Shown one piece after another: positions 25,790 to 34,574 of a stretch of DNA of 64,000 nucleotides. The stretch covers positions 3,656,501 to 3,720,500 of the forward strand of contig NZ_LR734808.1 of the NCBI RefSeq assembly GCF_902506655.1. The letters run 5' to 3'. How positions within the stretch are numbered: the first letter of the stretch is position 1; every line of letters starts with the position of its first letter. The translations under genes were made by a program, and so were the position numbers. Below the pieces are notes generated by a model that worked only from the letters and a program-made list of their open reading frames with translations, ran no database searches and was not told the DNA's origin. The stretch is from Marinoscillum sp. 108. GTDB lineage: Bacteria > Bacteroidota > Bacteroidia > Cytophagales > Cyclobacteriaceae.

Positions 25790-26974
25790 ATGTCAGAAAA
25801 TTCAAAAATCAACTTCGAAGATACGGCAACTGCATTTGCGCACAAGAGTACCGCCAGGCTCCGGAAGTCTCATTTTGTGTTCTCTACCATGAATTACCCC
25901 TGGGTAGTGAAGTTGGGTACCTCTGTGACAAGCGCAGCTCTCAAGATGCGTCTGCCTGTAAAAGGCTTGATCAGGAATACTCTTTTTGATCAGTTTTGTG
26001 GCGGAGAATCGATAGAAGGGAGCGAGCCTCGAATGATTTTATTGGCCCAGTCCAATGTGAAGACGATCCTGGATTATTCAGTAGAGGGTGAAGCCTCTGA
26101 GGATGGCTACGACGAAGCTGTGGAGGAGGCGTTGCGTGTTTCTGAATATGCCAAACAGCATGTAAGCATACCCTTTTGTGTACTCAAAATGACGGGGATA
26201 GCTTCTACCAGATTGATGGAAAGGAAGCAAAAGGGAGAACAACTCACCCCTCAGGAGGAGAAGCGCTTCGACAGAGTACTCGAACGAATAGACACCATCG
26301 TGGGAAGGGCTGTGCAGAATGATATGAAATTTATGATTGATGCGGAGGAGTCCTGGATACAGGATGTAATCGACCGCATTACCTATGACCTCATGCTGAA
26401 ATACAATAAGGAAAAGCCTTATGTGTACAATACTTATCAGTTGTACAGGCATGAAGCGCTGGCCAACATGAAGGCCGGTTTTGAAGAAGTGACCAAAGCG
26501 GGTTGCTACTTTGCGGCCAAGCTGGTGCGAGGTGCCTACATGGAAAAGGAGAGGGATAGAGCCGAGGAGAAAGGTTACCCGGATCCGATTCAAACCAACA
26601 AGAAGGAAACAGATTACGATTATAACCAGGCACTGCAGTTTGCCATTGAGCATATCGACAAGTTTGCACTCTGTGCTGGTACCCATAATGAAGAATCCTG
26701 TCAGCTACTGGTGAACCTCATGGACACCCACAGCATAAAGAAATCTGATGACCGGGTGTATTTTGCACAGCTTCTGGGAATGAGCGATAATATTTCCTTC
26801 AAACTGGCTAGTCTGGGCTACAATGTGGCCAAGTATGTGCCGTATGGCCCGGTAGAAAAAGTGTTGCCCTATTTATTCAGAAGGGCCGATGAGAACACCT
26901 CTATAGCTGGTCAGAGCGGCCGGGAGTATAGCCTGATCAGAAAGGAATTGAAAAGAAGACGAAGTAAATCATAA
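25790..26974 (+). CDS. Proline dehydrogenase
   Basis: From ATG 25790 the protein has 394 residues. It contains KLVRGAYMEKERDRAEEKGY, CAGTHNEES, VYFAQLLGMSD and the C-terminal YVPYGPVEKVLPYLFRRADEN, which form the FAD- and proline-binding barrel of PRODH. It oxidises proline to pyrroline-5-carboxylate. It is the stand-alone form, not the fused PutA. The longer frame from 25709 was rejected because its first 27 residues run through the promoter region, where a TATCTTTG -7-like element lies at 25764-25771. lysS follows after 3 bp. Confidence 0.95.
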   Translation: MSENSKINFEDTATAFAHKSTARLRKSHFVFSTMNYPWVVKLGTSVTSAALKMRLPVKGLIRNTLFDQFCGGESIEGSEPRMILLAQSNVKTILDYSVEGEASEDGYDEAVEEALRVSEYAKQHVSIPFCVLKMTGIASTRLMERKQKGEQLTPQEEKRFDRVLERIDTIVGRAVQNDMKFMIDAEESWIQDVIDRITYDLMLKYNKEKPYVYNTYQLYRHEALANMKAGFEEVTKAGCYFAAKLVRGAYMEKERDRAEEKGYPDPIQTNKKETDYDYNQALQFAIEHIDKFALCAGTHNEESCQLLVNLMDTHSIKKSDDRVYFAQLLGMSDNISFKLASLGYNVAKYVPYGPVEKVLPYLFRRADENTSIAGQSGREYSLIRKELKRRRSKS

Positions 26975-26977
26975 AAA

Positions 26978-28708
26978 ATGCTAAGCGAACAAGAAATCCA
27001 GCGAAGAAACGAGCGAGAGGCTTTGATGAAAATGGGGATAGATCCCTATCCTGCGGACCTTTTTGAGGTGAACGTAAGCAGCAAAGACATTCACGAAAAC
27101 TACGAACGCAATAAAACGGACTATAAGAACATCTCTATCGCCGGAAGACTAATGAGTCGCCGGATCATGGGATCGGCTTCCTTCGCGGAAATACAGGATA
27201 GCTCTGGCAGGATTCAGATTTATCTTCGTCGTGACGACATCTGCCCGGGAGAGGATAAGAGCCTCTACAATGAAGTATTCAAAAAGCGTCTGGACATAGG
27301 CGACATCATCGGGATCACCGGTTATGTTTTTACCACTCAGGTGGGAGAGATTTCCATTCATGTGACGAGTCTGAAGGTGCTGAGTAAATCTCTGCGACCG
27401 CTCCCCATCGTCAAAGAGGTGGAGGATGAAGAAGGGAATAAGAAAACCTATGATGCCTTTACCGATCCGGAGCAGCGCTACAGGCAGCGTTATCTCGATC
27501 TGATCGTTAATCCACACATCAAGGAGACCTTTAAGAAACGTACCCAGCTGGTGAACACCATCCGGGATTTTCTGAATGACAAAGGATATCTGGAGGTGGA
27601 AACACCCATCCTTCAGCCGATTCATGGAGGTGCTGCGGCGCGTCCTTTCGAGACCCATCACAATACGCTGGACATGAAGTTGTACCTGCGAATAGCCAAT
27701 GAGCTTTACCTCAAGCGGCTGATTGTAGGTGGATTTGATGGGGTCTATGAGTTTGCCAAAGATTTCAGGAATGAAGGGATGTCGCGCTTTCACAATCCTG
27801 AATTTACACAAGTGGAGCTCTATGTGGCCTACAAGGATTACAACTGGATGATGGACCTGATGGAGGCGCTCGTGGAGCAAATCGCCATCAACCTGCACGG
27901 AGATACTAAAGTACAGGTGGGGCCACATGAAATTAATTTTCAGCGCCCATGGAAGCGCTTCACCATGTTTGAAGCCATAGAACACTTTACAGGCATAGAC
28001 ATTTCCGCCATGGAGGAGGCTGAGCTGAGAGAAACGGCTAAGAAACTGCATGTATCTGTAGACGATAGCATGGGCAAAGGGAAGCTCATAGATGAGATTT
28101 TTGGGGAGAAGTGCGAAGGGCAGCTGATTCAGCCAACCTTCATAACGGACTACCCGGAAGAGATGTCACCATTGACCAAGAAGCACCGATCCAAGCCTGG
28201 TCTGGTGGAAAGGTTTGAGGCCATATGCAATGGTAAGGAAATCATGAATGCCTACTCAGAGCTCAATGATCCAATCGATCAGCGCAAGCGATTTGAGGAT
28301 CAGATGGAGCTGGCTAAGCGTGGTGATGACGAGGCGATGGCGCTGGATGAGGACTTTCTCAGAGCACTGGAGTTTGGGATGCCACCTACTGCAGGTGTAG
28401 GCCTGGGTATTGATCGACTGACCATGATTATGACCAACTCCAACTCCATTCAGGATGTGCTTTTCTTCCCTCAGATGAAAGCTGAGAAAAAGGCTAAAAT
28501 CGTGACGGATGCTGAGCTAATGGCGCTTGGAATCAGAGCTGATCTCTTGCCGATCATTCGAAAACTGGCGCTCAATACCATTGAACAGATCAAACACAGC
28601 GATGTAAACAAATTGCACAATGATGTGTGTGGCACTCGAAAAAAACTAAAGCTGAACGATGTGCAGAATCCTACCAAAGAAGAAGTACAAAGTTGGATCG
28701 AGGGATGA
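26978..28708 (+). CDS. lysS: Lysine--tRNA ligase (class II)
   Basis: The 576-residue protein has an N-terminal OB-fold anticodon-binding domain (about residues 55-160). The class II catalytic core follows with motif 2 ([20 protein letters not shown]) and motif 3 ([11 protein letters not shown]). The C-terminus carries an extension of about 80 residues after motif 3, as seen in Bacteroidota LysRS. The gene starts 3 bp after the proline dehydrogenase stop, so the two are probably co-transcribed, and it is followed by a strong terminator. Confidence 0.97.
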   Translation: MLSEQEIQRRNEREALMKMGIDPYPADLFEVNVSSKDIHENYERNKTDYKNISIAGRLMSRRIMGSASFAEIQDSSGRIQIYLRRDDICPGEDKSLYNEVFKKRLDIGDIIGITGYVFTTQVGEISIHVTSLKVLSKSLRPLPIVKEVEDEEGNKKTYDAFTDPEQRYRQRYLDLIVNPHIKETFKKRTQLVNTIRDFLNDKGYLEVETPILQPIHGGAAARPFETHHNTLDMKLYLRIANELYLKRLIVGGFDGVYEFAKDFRNEGMSRFHNPEFTQVELYVAYKDYNWMMDLMEALVEQIAINLHGDTKVQVGPHEINFQRPWKRFTMFEAIEHFTGIDISAMEEAELRETAKKLHVSVDDSMGKGKLIDEIFGEKCEGQLIQPTFITDYPEEMSPLTKKHRSKPGLVERFEAICNGKEIMNAYSELNDPIDQRKRFEDQMELAKRGDDEAMALDEDFLRALEFGMPPTAGVGLGIDRLTMIMTNSNSIQDVLFFPQMKAEKKAKIVTDAELMALGIRADLLPIIRKLALNTIEQIKHSDVNKLHNDVCGTRKKLKLNDVQNPTKEEVQSWIEG

Positions 28709-28732
28709 GGTCTTCAATGACAAGTTGACAAA

Positions 28733-28770
28733 GAAAGAGGCCGCTCAATGCATTGAGCGGCCTCTTTTTT
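28733..28770. terminator. Strong bidirectional terminator after lysS
   Basis: A perfect 16-bp stem AAAGAGGCCGCTCAAT / ATTGAGCGGCCTCTTT with a 2-base loop is followed by a T-run. It ends lysS and, on the other strand, the GNAT gene that stops at its edge. Confidence 0.95.
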
Positions 28771-29228
28771 TACAATTTTCTTCTCATGGCCACCTGATCA
28801 ATGGCCTGGTTGCCGTTTTCGATGATGGGTTGGTTATAGTATTTGAGGAAGTGACCTTTGGCAACAAAATAGTGCTCAAATTTCATCTTCTCGTAGTACT
28901 TGATGGTATCCGCACTCGTGTCAGCGGTTTTCACAACCAGGTATTCGTAGCCCTCCATTTTGGAGATGCGCATTACATATTTGATGATTTCTTTGCCAAT
29001 GCCCTGACCCTGATATTGATCGACAATGGAGATATTCTTGAGCTCCATTTCCTGGGGGTTGTTAGGCATGAGCACAAATACACCCACCACCTCATCGTTC
29101 ATCTTGGCCAGATAGCACTCCCCTGAGTATAGGTACTTTTCGATCATCTCTATCGAAGGGTCTGCTTTGAACAGCAAATCCATGGGTGCCTTTTCAGTAT
29201 GTCCTAATTTACCAATCTCCAAATTCAT
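28770..29228 (-). CDS. GNAT family N-acetyltransferase
   Basis: The 152-residue protein has the acetyl-CoA-binding motif A of GNAT enzymes: NISIVDQYQGQGIGKEIIKY, with the Q-x-x-G-x-G loop. The EYLVVKTADTSADTIKYYEKMKF segment is a normal C-terminal half. The substrate is unknown. It starts 2 bp after the TfoX-like gene on the same strand, so the two form a small operon. Confidence 0.9.
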   Translation of the reverse strand: MNLEIGKLGHTEKAPMDLLFKADPSIEMIEKYLYSGECYLAKMNDEVVGVFVLMPNNPQEMELKNISIVDQYQGQGIGKEIIKYVMRISKMEGYEYLVVKTADTSADTIKYYEKMKFEHYFVAKGHFLKYYNQPIIENGNQAIDQVAMRRKL

Positions 29229-29230
29229 TC

Positions 29231-29563
29231 TTATCCAATCTTACTTTTAGCGTGCTCTATTCCGAGATTTATCCACCTCATCAATTGCTCTTCTGTATCA
29301 AATCCATCTGCACTTACATAGACAAATTCCTTCATGGCACTTTTGGTGAAATCCATGGGGCGTACATGTGGTTCGGTAAGTACTTTTTCCATTTTATCCG
29401 CAACTACCCTCACCGCCAGGTCGTCTTTCACCACTCCCACAGTCATTTTTCCCTCATAGAGAAAAGAAAGTCCACCGAACATTTTCTTTTCAGTATACTG
29501 AAAGGAGTGAATCAAATCCATTGCCATACGGATTCGCTGAGCCGTCTCTTCGTTGAAAGCCAT
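29231..29563 (-). CDS. TfoX N-terminal domain protein
   Basis: The 110-residue protein has KKMFGGLSFLYEGKMTVGVV (about residues 27-46) and RPMDFTKSAMKEFVYV, matching the stand-alone TfoX N-terminal domain. In Proteobacteria TfoX promotes competence gene expression, but short versions elsewhere have no defined role. It lies between murI and the GNAT gene on one strand. Confidence 0.88.
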   Translation of the reverse strand: MAFNEETAQRIRMAMDLIHSFQYTEKKMFGGLSFLYEGKMTVGVVKDDLAVRVVADKMEKVLTEPHVRPMDFTKSAMKEFVYVSADGFDTEEQLMRWINLGIEHAKSKIG

Positions 29564-29580
29564 GTGTCAGGTTTTGTCTC

Positions 29581-30402
29581 TTAAAGATGCACAAATTCAC
29601 TTAAAATCGACTGCCCAAAAAAGGTCTTTGCTTTTTTATTGAAGTTTTCAGTTTCGTCAGTAGTCAAAAATCGAAGTTGATGGTTTTTGAGGCAAAAATC
29701 AGAAATTTCCGGATGACGATTCAAATAATCTTCAAGGCTGGGGGCGACAATTTCGCCCTGATTCAGTACGGTGATGCCAGCCGGAATCCGGGTCATGATC
29801 TTTTTGATCAGCAGGGGATAATGTGTACAGGCAAGGAGGAGCGTGTCTATTTTTTCCGATTGGCTGAAAAGCTCCCGGAGATACTTTTCCACAAAGTAGT
29901 CCGCCCCCTCAGAGTCGTGCTCTCCGTTTTCCACCAGTGGCACCCACATGGGGCAGGCTTGTTGGAATACTTTGAGCTCCGGTGATTGCTTTTTGATTTC
30001 CAGTAAGTAGGACTCAGAATTTACCGTACCGCTGGTGCCAAGTACACCCACATGCCCTGTCTGGCTGTATTGCCCGATCACCTCGGCCGTTGGCCTGATC
30101 ACCCCCAGCACTCGTCTGTCGGGTGCCAGGCCCGGGAGATCTCGCTGTTGTATGGTTCTCAAAGCTTTCGCTGAAGCGGTATTGCAGGCCAGAATGATCA
30201 GTGGACAACCTTCATTCAGTAGATACTTGACACTCTCCAACGTATACTCATAGATGGTTTTAAAGGATCGGTTGCCGTATGGGGTACGGGCATTATCACC
30301 CAGGTACAAAAAGTCATGATCAGGCAACACTTTCACAATCTCCCGCAGAACCGTGAGTCCGCCATATCCCGAATCAAAAATGCCAATAGGTCCTTGCTCC
30401 AT
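29581..30402 (-). CDS. murI: Glutamate racemase
   Basis: The 273-residue protein has IGIFDSGYGGLTVLREI at the start, the two catalytic cysteine motifs LACNTASA (about residue 74) and LLACTHYPLL (about residue 192), and ARTPYGNRS. It makes D-glutamate for peptidoglycan. It lies 14 bp downstream of a small exported-protein gene and 18 bp upstream of the TfoX-like gene. Confidence 0.97.
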   Translation of the reverse strand: MEQGPIGIFDSGYGGLTVLREIVKVLPDHDFLYLGDNARTPYGNRSFKTIYEYTLESVKYLLNEGCPLIILACNTASAKALRTIQQRDLPGLAPDRRVLGVIRPTAEVIGQYSQTGHVGVLGTSGTVNSESYLLEIKKQSPELKVFQQACPMWVPLVENGEHDSEGADYFVEKYLRELFSQSEKIDTLLLACTHYPLLIKKIMTRIPAGITVLNQGEIVAPSLEDYLNRHPEISDFCLKNHQLRFLTTDETENFNKKAKTFFGQSILSEFVHL

Positions 30403-30415
30403 GCCGCTAAGCTAG

Positions 30416-30955
30416 TTACTCAAAGGGCAACTCATCAACTATTTTCTGCAATTTGGCACGGCTATATAAGCCTGAGGTGGCATATATAATTTTGCCCTCT
30501 TTATCGAGCAGGTAAAAATAAGGTAAGTCTTTGTCGGTGATATTGAGGGCATCTTTGTATTCTTTCAGCGTGCCCTGGTAAAAAAGAACATTTGGGTGCA
30601 GGCGTGGATCCACATCCTTTTCCACGTTTTTCATCACCTGCTGATACGCTGGTCGCTTGGCTCCTGTGAGCATGGGCACGAAATAGACGTTCACGTCGTA
30701 ACTGAATGCAAACAGACCTGCCTCAGGTTCTTTGATCAACTGGTCATAGACGGGGGTAAACCATGAGTTGAGGAATTTTTCAGATTTCTTGGAAAAAGCC
30801 AGACCAATCAATGTATGCTTTCCTTTCACATCTTCCGGTAAATTCACTTCTCCATGCATGAGGTTTTCACCAGCCAGGTTTGGGAAAATGGTTCCTTTTT
30901 GTGCAAATAATAAAGCTGGAGAGCAAAAGATAAAAGCGAGTATCAGTTTTTTCAT
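30416..30955 (-). CDS. Exported protein, possibly thioredoxin-fold
   Basis: The 179-residue protein has a signal peptide (MKKLILAFIFCSPALLFAQ). The mature part has strand-helix spacing like a thioredoxin fold and a DLPYFYLLDKEGKIIYATSG segment, as in AhpC/TSA or ATP10-like proteins. No CxxC redox motif or catalytic cysteine is visible, so it is not a functional thioredoxin. Upstream of murI by 14 bp and probably in the same operon. Confidence 0.6.
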   Translation of the reverse strand: MKKLILAFIFCSPALLFAQKGTIFPNLAGENLMHGEVNLPEDVKGKHTLIGLAFSKKSEKFLNSWFTPVYDQLIKEPEAGLFAFSYDVNVYFVPMLTGAKRPAYQQVMKNVEKDVDPRLHPNVLFYQGTLKEYKDALNITDKDLPYFYLLDKEGKIIYATSGLYSRAKLQKIVDELPFE

Positions 30956-30999
30956 GGGTTTCTTCTTTCCTTATAGTAACTCCCATGAAGATAATATAT

Positions 31000-31024
31000 T
31001 TCATTCATCCGAAGTATGAATGAA
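31000..31024 (-). terminator. Possible terminator downstream of the 31040-31591 gene
   Basis: A perfect 9-bp inverted repeat TTCATTCAT / ATGAATGAA with a 7-base loop lies just after the stop codon of the gene on the minus strand. The following bases are AT-rich but do not form a clean T-run, so this is weak. Confidence 0.35.
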
Positions 31025-31039
31025 GCCGCACCACCCGAA

Positions 31040-31591
31040 TTAATTGTCATTCAATTTGCTGAGCCTTTCGTGGGCCAGTAAACTAAAGTTCTCACACGAA
31101 GGAATATACTGACCGACCTGTTCAGTAGTGGCCAGGCTTACATACTTCACCTGCTGTTCGCGGTATTTTTCGGTGAGAAGCATGTCACATTCCATTAGCG
31201 CTCTTAAGATGGGATTGTTGCTTTCGAGTCGCTGGATTTCATTCAGGCGTAGCCTGTATCGTTCGTGGTGTTTTGGATGCTTGATGAGGTGAAACAATGT
31301 ATCGAAATAGAGTTCAAAGGCTTCTTTTCGATTGTTGGCCCGAGTAAACTTCCCTTTTAAGTGTTGATCAAAAGTATGCTGCTTGAAAGTGGACCAGGTG
31401 CGCATGATCAGATCCAGACGATCTTCTTCAGCCATGAAAAACACATCCGTCCGATAAATAGAGGAAATGATCAGTGAGTGACTGAGCGTAAGTGACTCGA
31501 TCAGTGAGCGAAAGTTCTGTGCATCATGATCCTTAAACCAGAAAGACGGAGCGCAACTCCCTTGTATACTGAGGTATTGAATTTCTTTCAT
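31040..31591 (-). CDS. Hypothetical protein divergent from oxyR
   Basis: The 183-residue protein is mostly helical with no signal peptide or membrane segment. It has a KHPKHHERYRLRLNEIQRLE stretch and ends ENFSLLAHERLSKLNDN. No family was recognised. Some features recall the C-terminal half of TetR-like proteins, but no helix-turn-helix is visible at the N-terminus. It is divergent from oxyR across 211 bp, the usual arrangement for a gene controlled by a LysR-type regulator, but that link is inferred. Confidence 0.6.
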   Translation of the reverse strand: MKEIQYLSIQGSCAPSFWFKDHDAQNFRSLIESLTLSHSLIISSIYRTDVFFMAEEDRLDLIMRTWSTFKQHTFDQHLKGKFTRANNRKEAFELYFDTLFHLIKHPKHHERYRLRLNEIQRLESNNPILRALMECDMLLTEKYREQQVKYVSLATTEQVGQYIPSCENFSLLAHERLSKLNDN

Positions 31592-31802
31592 TTTTGGAGG
31601 GGTGATATGATGAAATGATCAAGGAGGCCGGCTACCATCCCTATGAATTTATGAAAAAAGTAATTAATGTACCATTTCTGTCTTTGTTTTCTTACAGGTG
31701 GCTCACTTGTCTGGTTACTCGTTTGGTCGCTTCCTTTGGGAATTTTTAGAAAAAGATACATTAGAGGTATTTATTGAAATCTTACTGACATAATTTTAAG
31801 TT

Positions 31803-32744
31803 ATGACACTGAACCAACTAGATTATGCCCTGACGCTTTGGCGAATTGGCAGTTTCAGCAAGGCCTCGGAGCGATTGGGGATCACACAGCCCGCACTTAG
31901 TTCTCAGATCAAAAAACTGGAAGAGGAAATCGGAATAAAGCTGTTTAACAGGAATACCTCACCTATCGAGATCACCAGAGATGGGCAGAGATTTCTTGAG
32001 CGTTCGCAGCAGATTTTGACGGATGCACGGCGATTGATTAATTTCTCTCAGGAGCTTAGTCAGCAGTACAACGACGTGATTCGCGTAGGGGTGATTCCCA
32101 CCCTGGCACCATTTCTGGTTCCATTGTTTTCCGACGATCTGCAGAAGGATTACCCGGAATTTCGCCTCGATATCCATGAGCTCACCACGGAAAATGTGGT
32201 GGCCGGGGTCCGGGATGGGAGTTTGGATGTTGGTCTGATCTCCACACCCATCAGTGTCGCAGGGATCGTTTTTGAGCCTCTGTTTTATGAAAAGTTCTTT
32301 CTGTATATGTCCTTTCAGCCCGAGACCAAGACTCATTTCGACCTACAGGATATCAGTTATGACGAACTCTGGCTTTTGAATGAGGGCAACTGCTTTCGGG
32401 ACCAGATCAATAATTTTTGTGACCTGAATAAAATCAGACAGCATAAGCATTTCATCTATCGGAGCAACTCCATCGATGCGCTGATCAGGATAGTGGATAC
32501 CAAAGGTGGGATGACCATTCTGCCAGAGCTGAGCATGCTGAGCCTGAATGAGGAACAGGAGGAGCGTGTGATCCCGATCGGCGGTAAACCAAAGGCCCGG
32601 GAGATTAGCCTCATCATGACCAAGCACTACGACAAGCAAAGGTTTATCGACAAGCTGGGAGAATACATCAGGAAGAATATTCCCCGACATATGCTCTCAC
32701 CACAAGACTATGAAATTGTAGATCCACAAATCAATATTGGCTGA
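31803..32744 (+). CDS. oxyR: OxyR-type LysR family hydrogen-peroxide regulator
   Basis: The 313-residue protein has an N-terminal LysR winged helix-turn-helix (residues 1-60; SFSKASERLGITQPALSSQI). The effector domain contains GNCFRDQINNFC with Cys197 and Cys206, spaced nine apart as the redox-active cysteines of Escherichia coli OxyR (199 and 208). It should sense peroxide by forming that disulfide and activate defence genes. No catalase or alkyl hydroperoxide reductase gene is adjacent. Confidence 0.9.
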   Translation: MTLNQLDYALTLWRIGSFSKASERLGITQPALSSQIKKLEEEIGIKLFNRNTSPIEITRDGQRFLERSQQILTDARRLINFSQELSQQYNDVIRVGVIPTLAPFLVPLFSDDLQKDYPEFRLDIHELTTENVVAGVRDGSLDVGLISTPISVAGIVFEPLFYEKFFLYMSFQPETKTHFDLQDISYDELWLLNEGNCFRDQINNFCDLNKIRQHKHFIYRSNSIDALIRIVDTKGGMTILPELSMLSLNEEQEERVIPIGGKPKAREISLIMTKHYDKQRFIDKLGEYIRKNIPRHMLSPQDYEIVDPQINIG

Positions 32745-32839
32745 TTTGGGGTTGCCGTCCATCAAATTGCCGCAGATCTTGGTAACCTTTTCGCGCTGGA
32801 GGAGTAAACTAAATGGTCAAAAACTCTAATTAAGTCGCC

Positions 32840-33292
32840 ATGTTCAGCCTGTTTAGCAAAAAGAAAAAATTTAAAGCCTCCTGTGATCTGAGTGGTAGTC
32901 CGCTCGAAAGAGAGTCTGCTTACCTGGTGTCCACCGCGCAGATCATCTCCTCCCGAAAATTCTGGGACAACATCATGACGGAGCCCGACACCATGACTTA
33001 TACGGAAGCATATTTCAAAAGCGGTGATCAAACTGCCACTAATATCAGAGGAATGATATTTAAGAAATATGCAGATAAGGATCGTGCCTGGGTCATATCA
33101 GACTCACATCTCCATCTTTTTGATATTGATGAGTCAGCTGCCAAGACAGTGGCCAATGACTGGTGGGACTCCGAGGGAAAAGAGGTTCCGCAGGAATTGG
33201 AAAACTCTCTGGCTAACCTGGATGAGCATTCCTTTGAAGAGATCAAGTCTTACGCCGTGAAAGAGGCAGGGAGAAGGTTGGTTCAGGTATGA
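32840..33292 (+). CDS. Hypothetical protein
   Basis: The 150-residue cytoplasmic protein opens with a lysine-rich stretch and CDLSGSPLERESAYLV, then ends in a helical KSYAVKEAGRRLVQV. No enzyme motif or known family was recognised. It stands alone between oxyR and yebC. Its stop codon lies inside a perfect 12-bp inverted repeat. Confidence 0.65.
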   Translation: MFSLFSKKKKFKASCDLSGSPLERESAYLVSTAQIISSRKFWDNIMTEPDTMTYTEAYFKSGDQTATNIRGMIFKKYADKDRAWVISDSHLHLFDIDESAAKTVANDWWDSEGKEVPQELENSLANLDEHSFEEIKSYAVKEAGRRLVQV

Positions 33293-33309
33293 CAGGCGTC
33301 ATACCTGAA
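33282..33309. terminator. Inverted repeat between convergent genes
   Basis: Perfect 12-bp arms TTCAGGTATGAC / GTCATACCTGAA surround a 4-base loop and cover the stop codon of the upstream plus-strand gene. It probably ends transcription between the convergent hypothetical gene and yebC. There is no T-run on either side, so factor-dependent termination or RNA protection is equally possible. Confidence 0.5.
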
Positions 33310-33317
33310 TTGAAATC

Positions 33318-34028
33318 TTAGGCAATGTTGGTATAGACGGCCTGCACGTCATCGTCATCCTCTATCTTATCCAGCATTTTTTCTATTTCTTCCATCTGCT
33401 CATCGGTAAACTCCACCGGGCTAGTCGGAATCCTTTGCAGGCTAGCTTTTTTAACTTCTATGTTCTGATCTTCCAGGGCTTTGGACAGGGAGCCAAAGTT
33501 GGTGTAATCTGCATATAGATAAACCATTTCCTGATTCGTCTCTATCTCTTCAAGGCCTGCATCTATTAACTCCAACTCCAGTTCTTCCAGTTCCACACCT
33601 TCAGGTTTTTCAAACTCGAATACCGCCTTGCGACTGAACATGAACTCCAGAGAGCCATTGGGGACTATGCCTCCGCCAGCTTTGTTGAAATAGGACTTTA
33701 CGTTGGCTACCGTTCGCGTGGTATTGTCCGTGGCACATTCCACAAACACCAACACACCGTGTGGACCTTTTCCTTCATAGGTCACCTCTATGTAATCCGC
33801 AGCGTCATTGCCCAATGCTCTTTTGATGGCATTTTCGATATTGTCTTTGGGCATGTTTTGCGACTTGGCATTCTGGATAGCCGTACGCAGCTTGGAGTTT
33901 GTTTCCAGTTCGGCCCCACCTTCTTTCACCGCTACAGTGATGGCTTTGGCCAGTTTCGGAAATATCTTGGACATCTTGTCCCAACGTGCCTCTTTGGCTG
34001 CTCTGCGGTATTCAAATGCTCTTCCCAT
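33318..34028 (-). CDS. YebC/PmpR family DNA-binding regulator / translation factor
   Basis: The 236-residue protein has the YebC start [39 protein letters not shown], and the [19 protein letters not shown] segment. YebC proteins were described as transcription regulators; more recent work links the family to translation of proline-rich stretches. The acidic C-terminus is normal. A lone gene. Confidence 0.93.
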   Translation of the reverse strand: MGRAFEYRRAAKEARWDKMSKIFPKLAKAITVAVKEGGAELETNSKLRTAIQNAKSQNMPKDNIENAIKRALGNDAADYIEVTYEGKGPHGVLVFVECATDNTTRTVANVKSYFNKAGGGIVPNGSLEFMFSRKAVFEFEKPEGVELEELELELIDAGLEEIETNQEMVYLYADYTNFGSLSKALEDQNIEVKKASLQRIPTSPVEFTDEQMEEIEKMLDKIEDDDDVQAVYTNIA

Positions 34029-34136
34029 GGATTTTATCTTTTGGATGGCAAAAATACATAGTTGAACAATATCTAAAAAAGTTTTCTCAATGTCTGATCA
34101 ACAATATTCAGGAGTACCAGATTTTGGATAGGCAGA

Positions 34137-34502
34137 TCAATTAATATGGGCCAGGGCCTCTTGTAGTTTGATCAGATCGATGGGTTTTTGCACAAATGCG
34201 GCATAGGGAATCTCACTGTAATGAGCCGCCATGAAATCCTCAGAATGCGCAGAGACGATGATGATTTTTGGCCGATGTTCAAGCAAGTCGATAAACTCGG
34301 GCCCTTCCAGCCCGGAAATGTTGATATCTAGAAAGATAAAGTCAGGTTTTTGTTTTTCAATCTGGATGGCGGCATTCACTGTGTCCGTGTACATGCCAAG
34401 AACTTGAACTCCACCTGTCTTTTTCAGATAAAAGGACAAAAGATCCTGATGGTGTATTTCATCTTCTACGATGATGCATGTGCGCATGGTCTGGTTGGGC
34501 AT
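34137..34502 (-). CDS. Stand-alone response regulator receiver protein
   Basis: The 121-residue protein is a single receiver domain: acidic pair EDE (residues 13-15), phosphoacceptor Asp59 (FIFLDI), Ser84 in place of Thr, and Lys106. There is no output domain and no kinase gene next to it. The first half resembles receivers of LytTR-type regulators in Bacteroidota. A start at Met6 is also possible. It may act as a phosphate sink or bind a partner protein. Confidence 0.85.
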   Translation of the reverse strand: MPNQTMRTCIIVEDEIHHQDLLSFYLKKTGGVQVLGMYTDTVNAAIQIEKQKPDFIFLDINISGLEGPEFIDLLEHRPKIIIVSAHSEDFMAAHYSEIPYAAFVQKPIDLIKLQEALAHIN

Positions 34503-34574
34503 TTTAATAAAGGCTGGTTTGGGTCACAAATGAACACATTATCCCTTTCATTTGGAAATGGAAAGATCAACTGA

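Noticed and set aside
31651-31749. A 32-residue plus-strand frame upstream of oxyR (ATGAAAAAAGTA start)
   Set aside because: Too short, with no motif or clear ribosome-binding site; it is more likely part of the regulatory gap.
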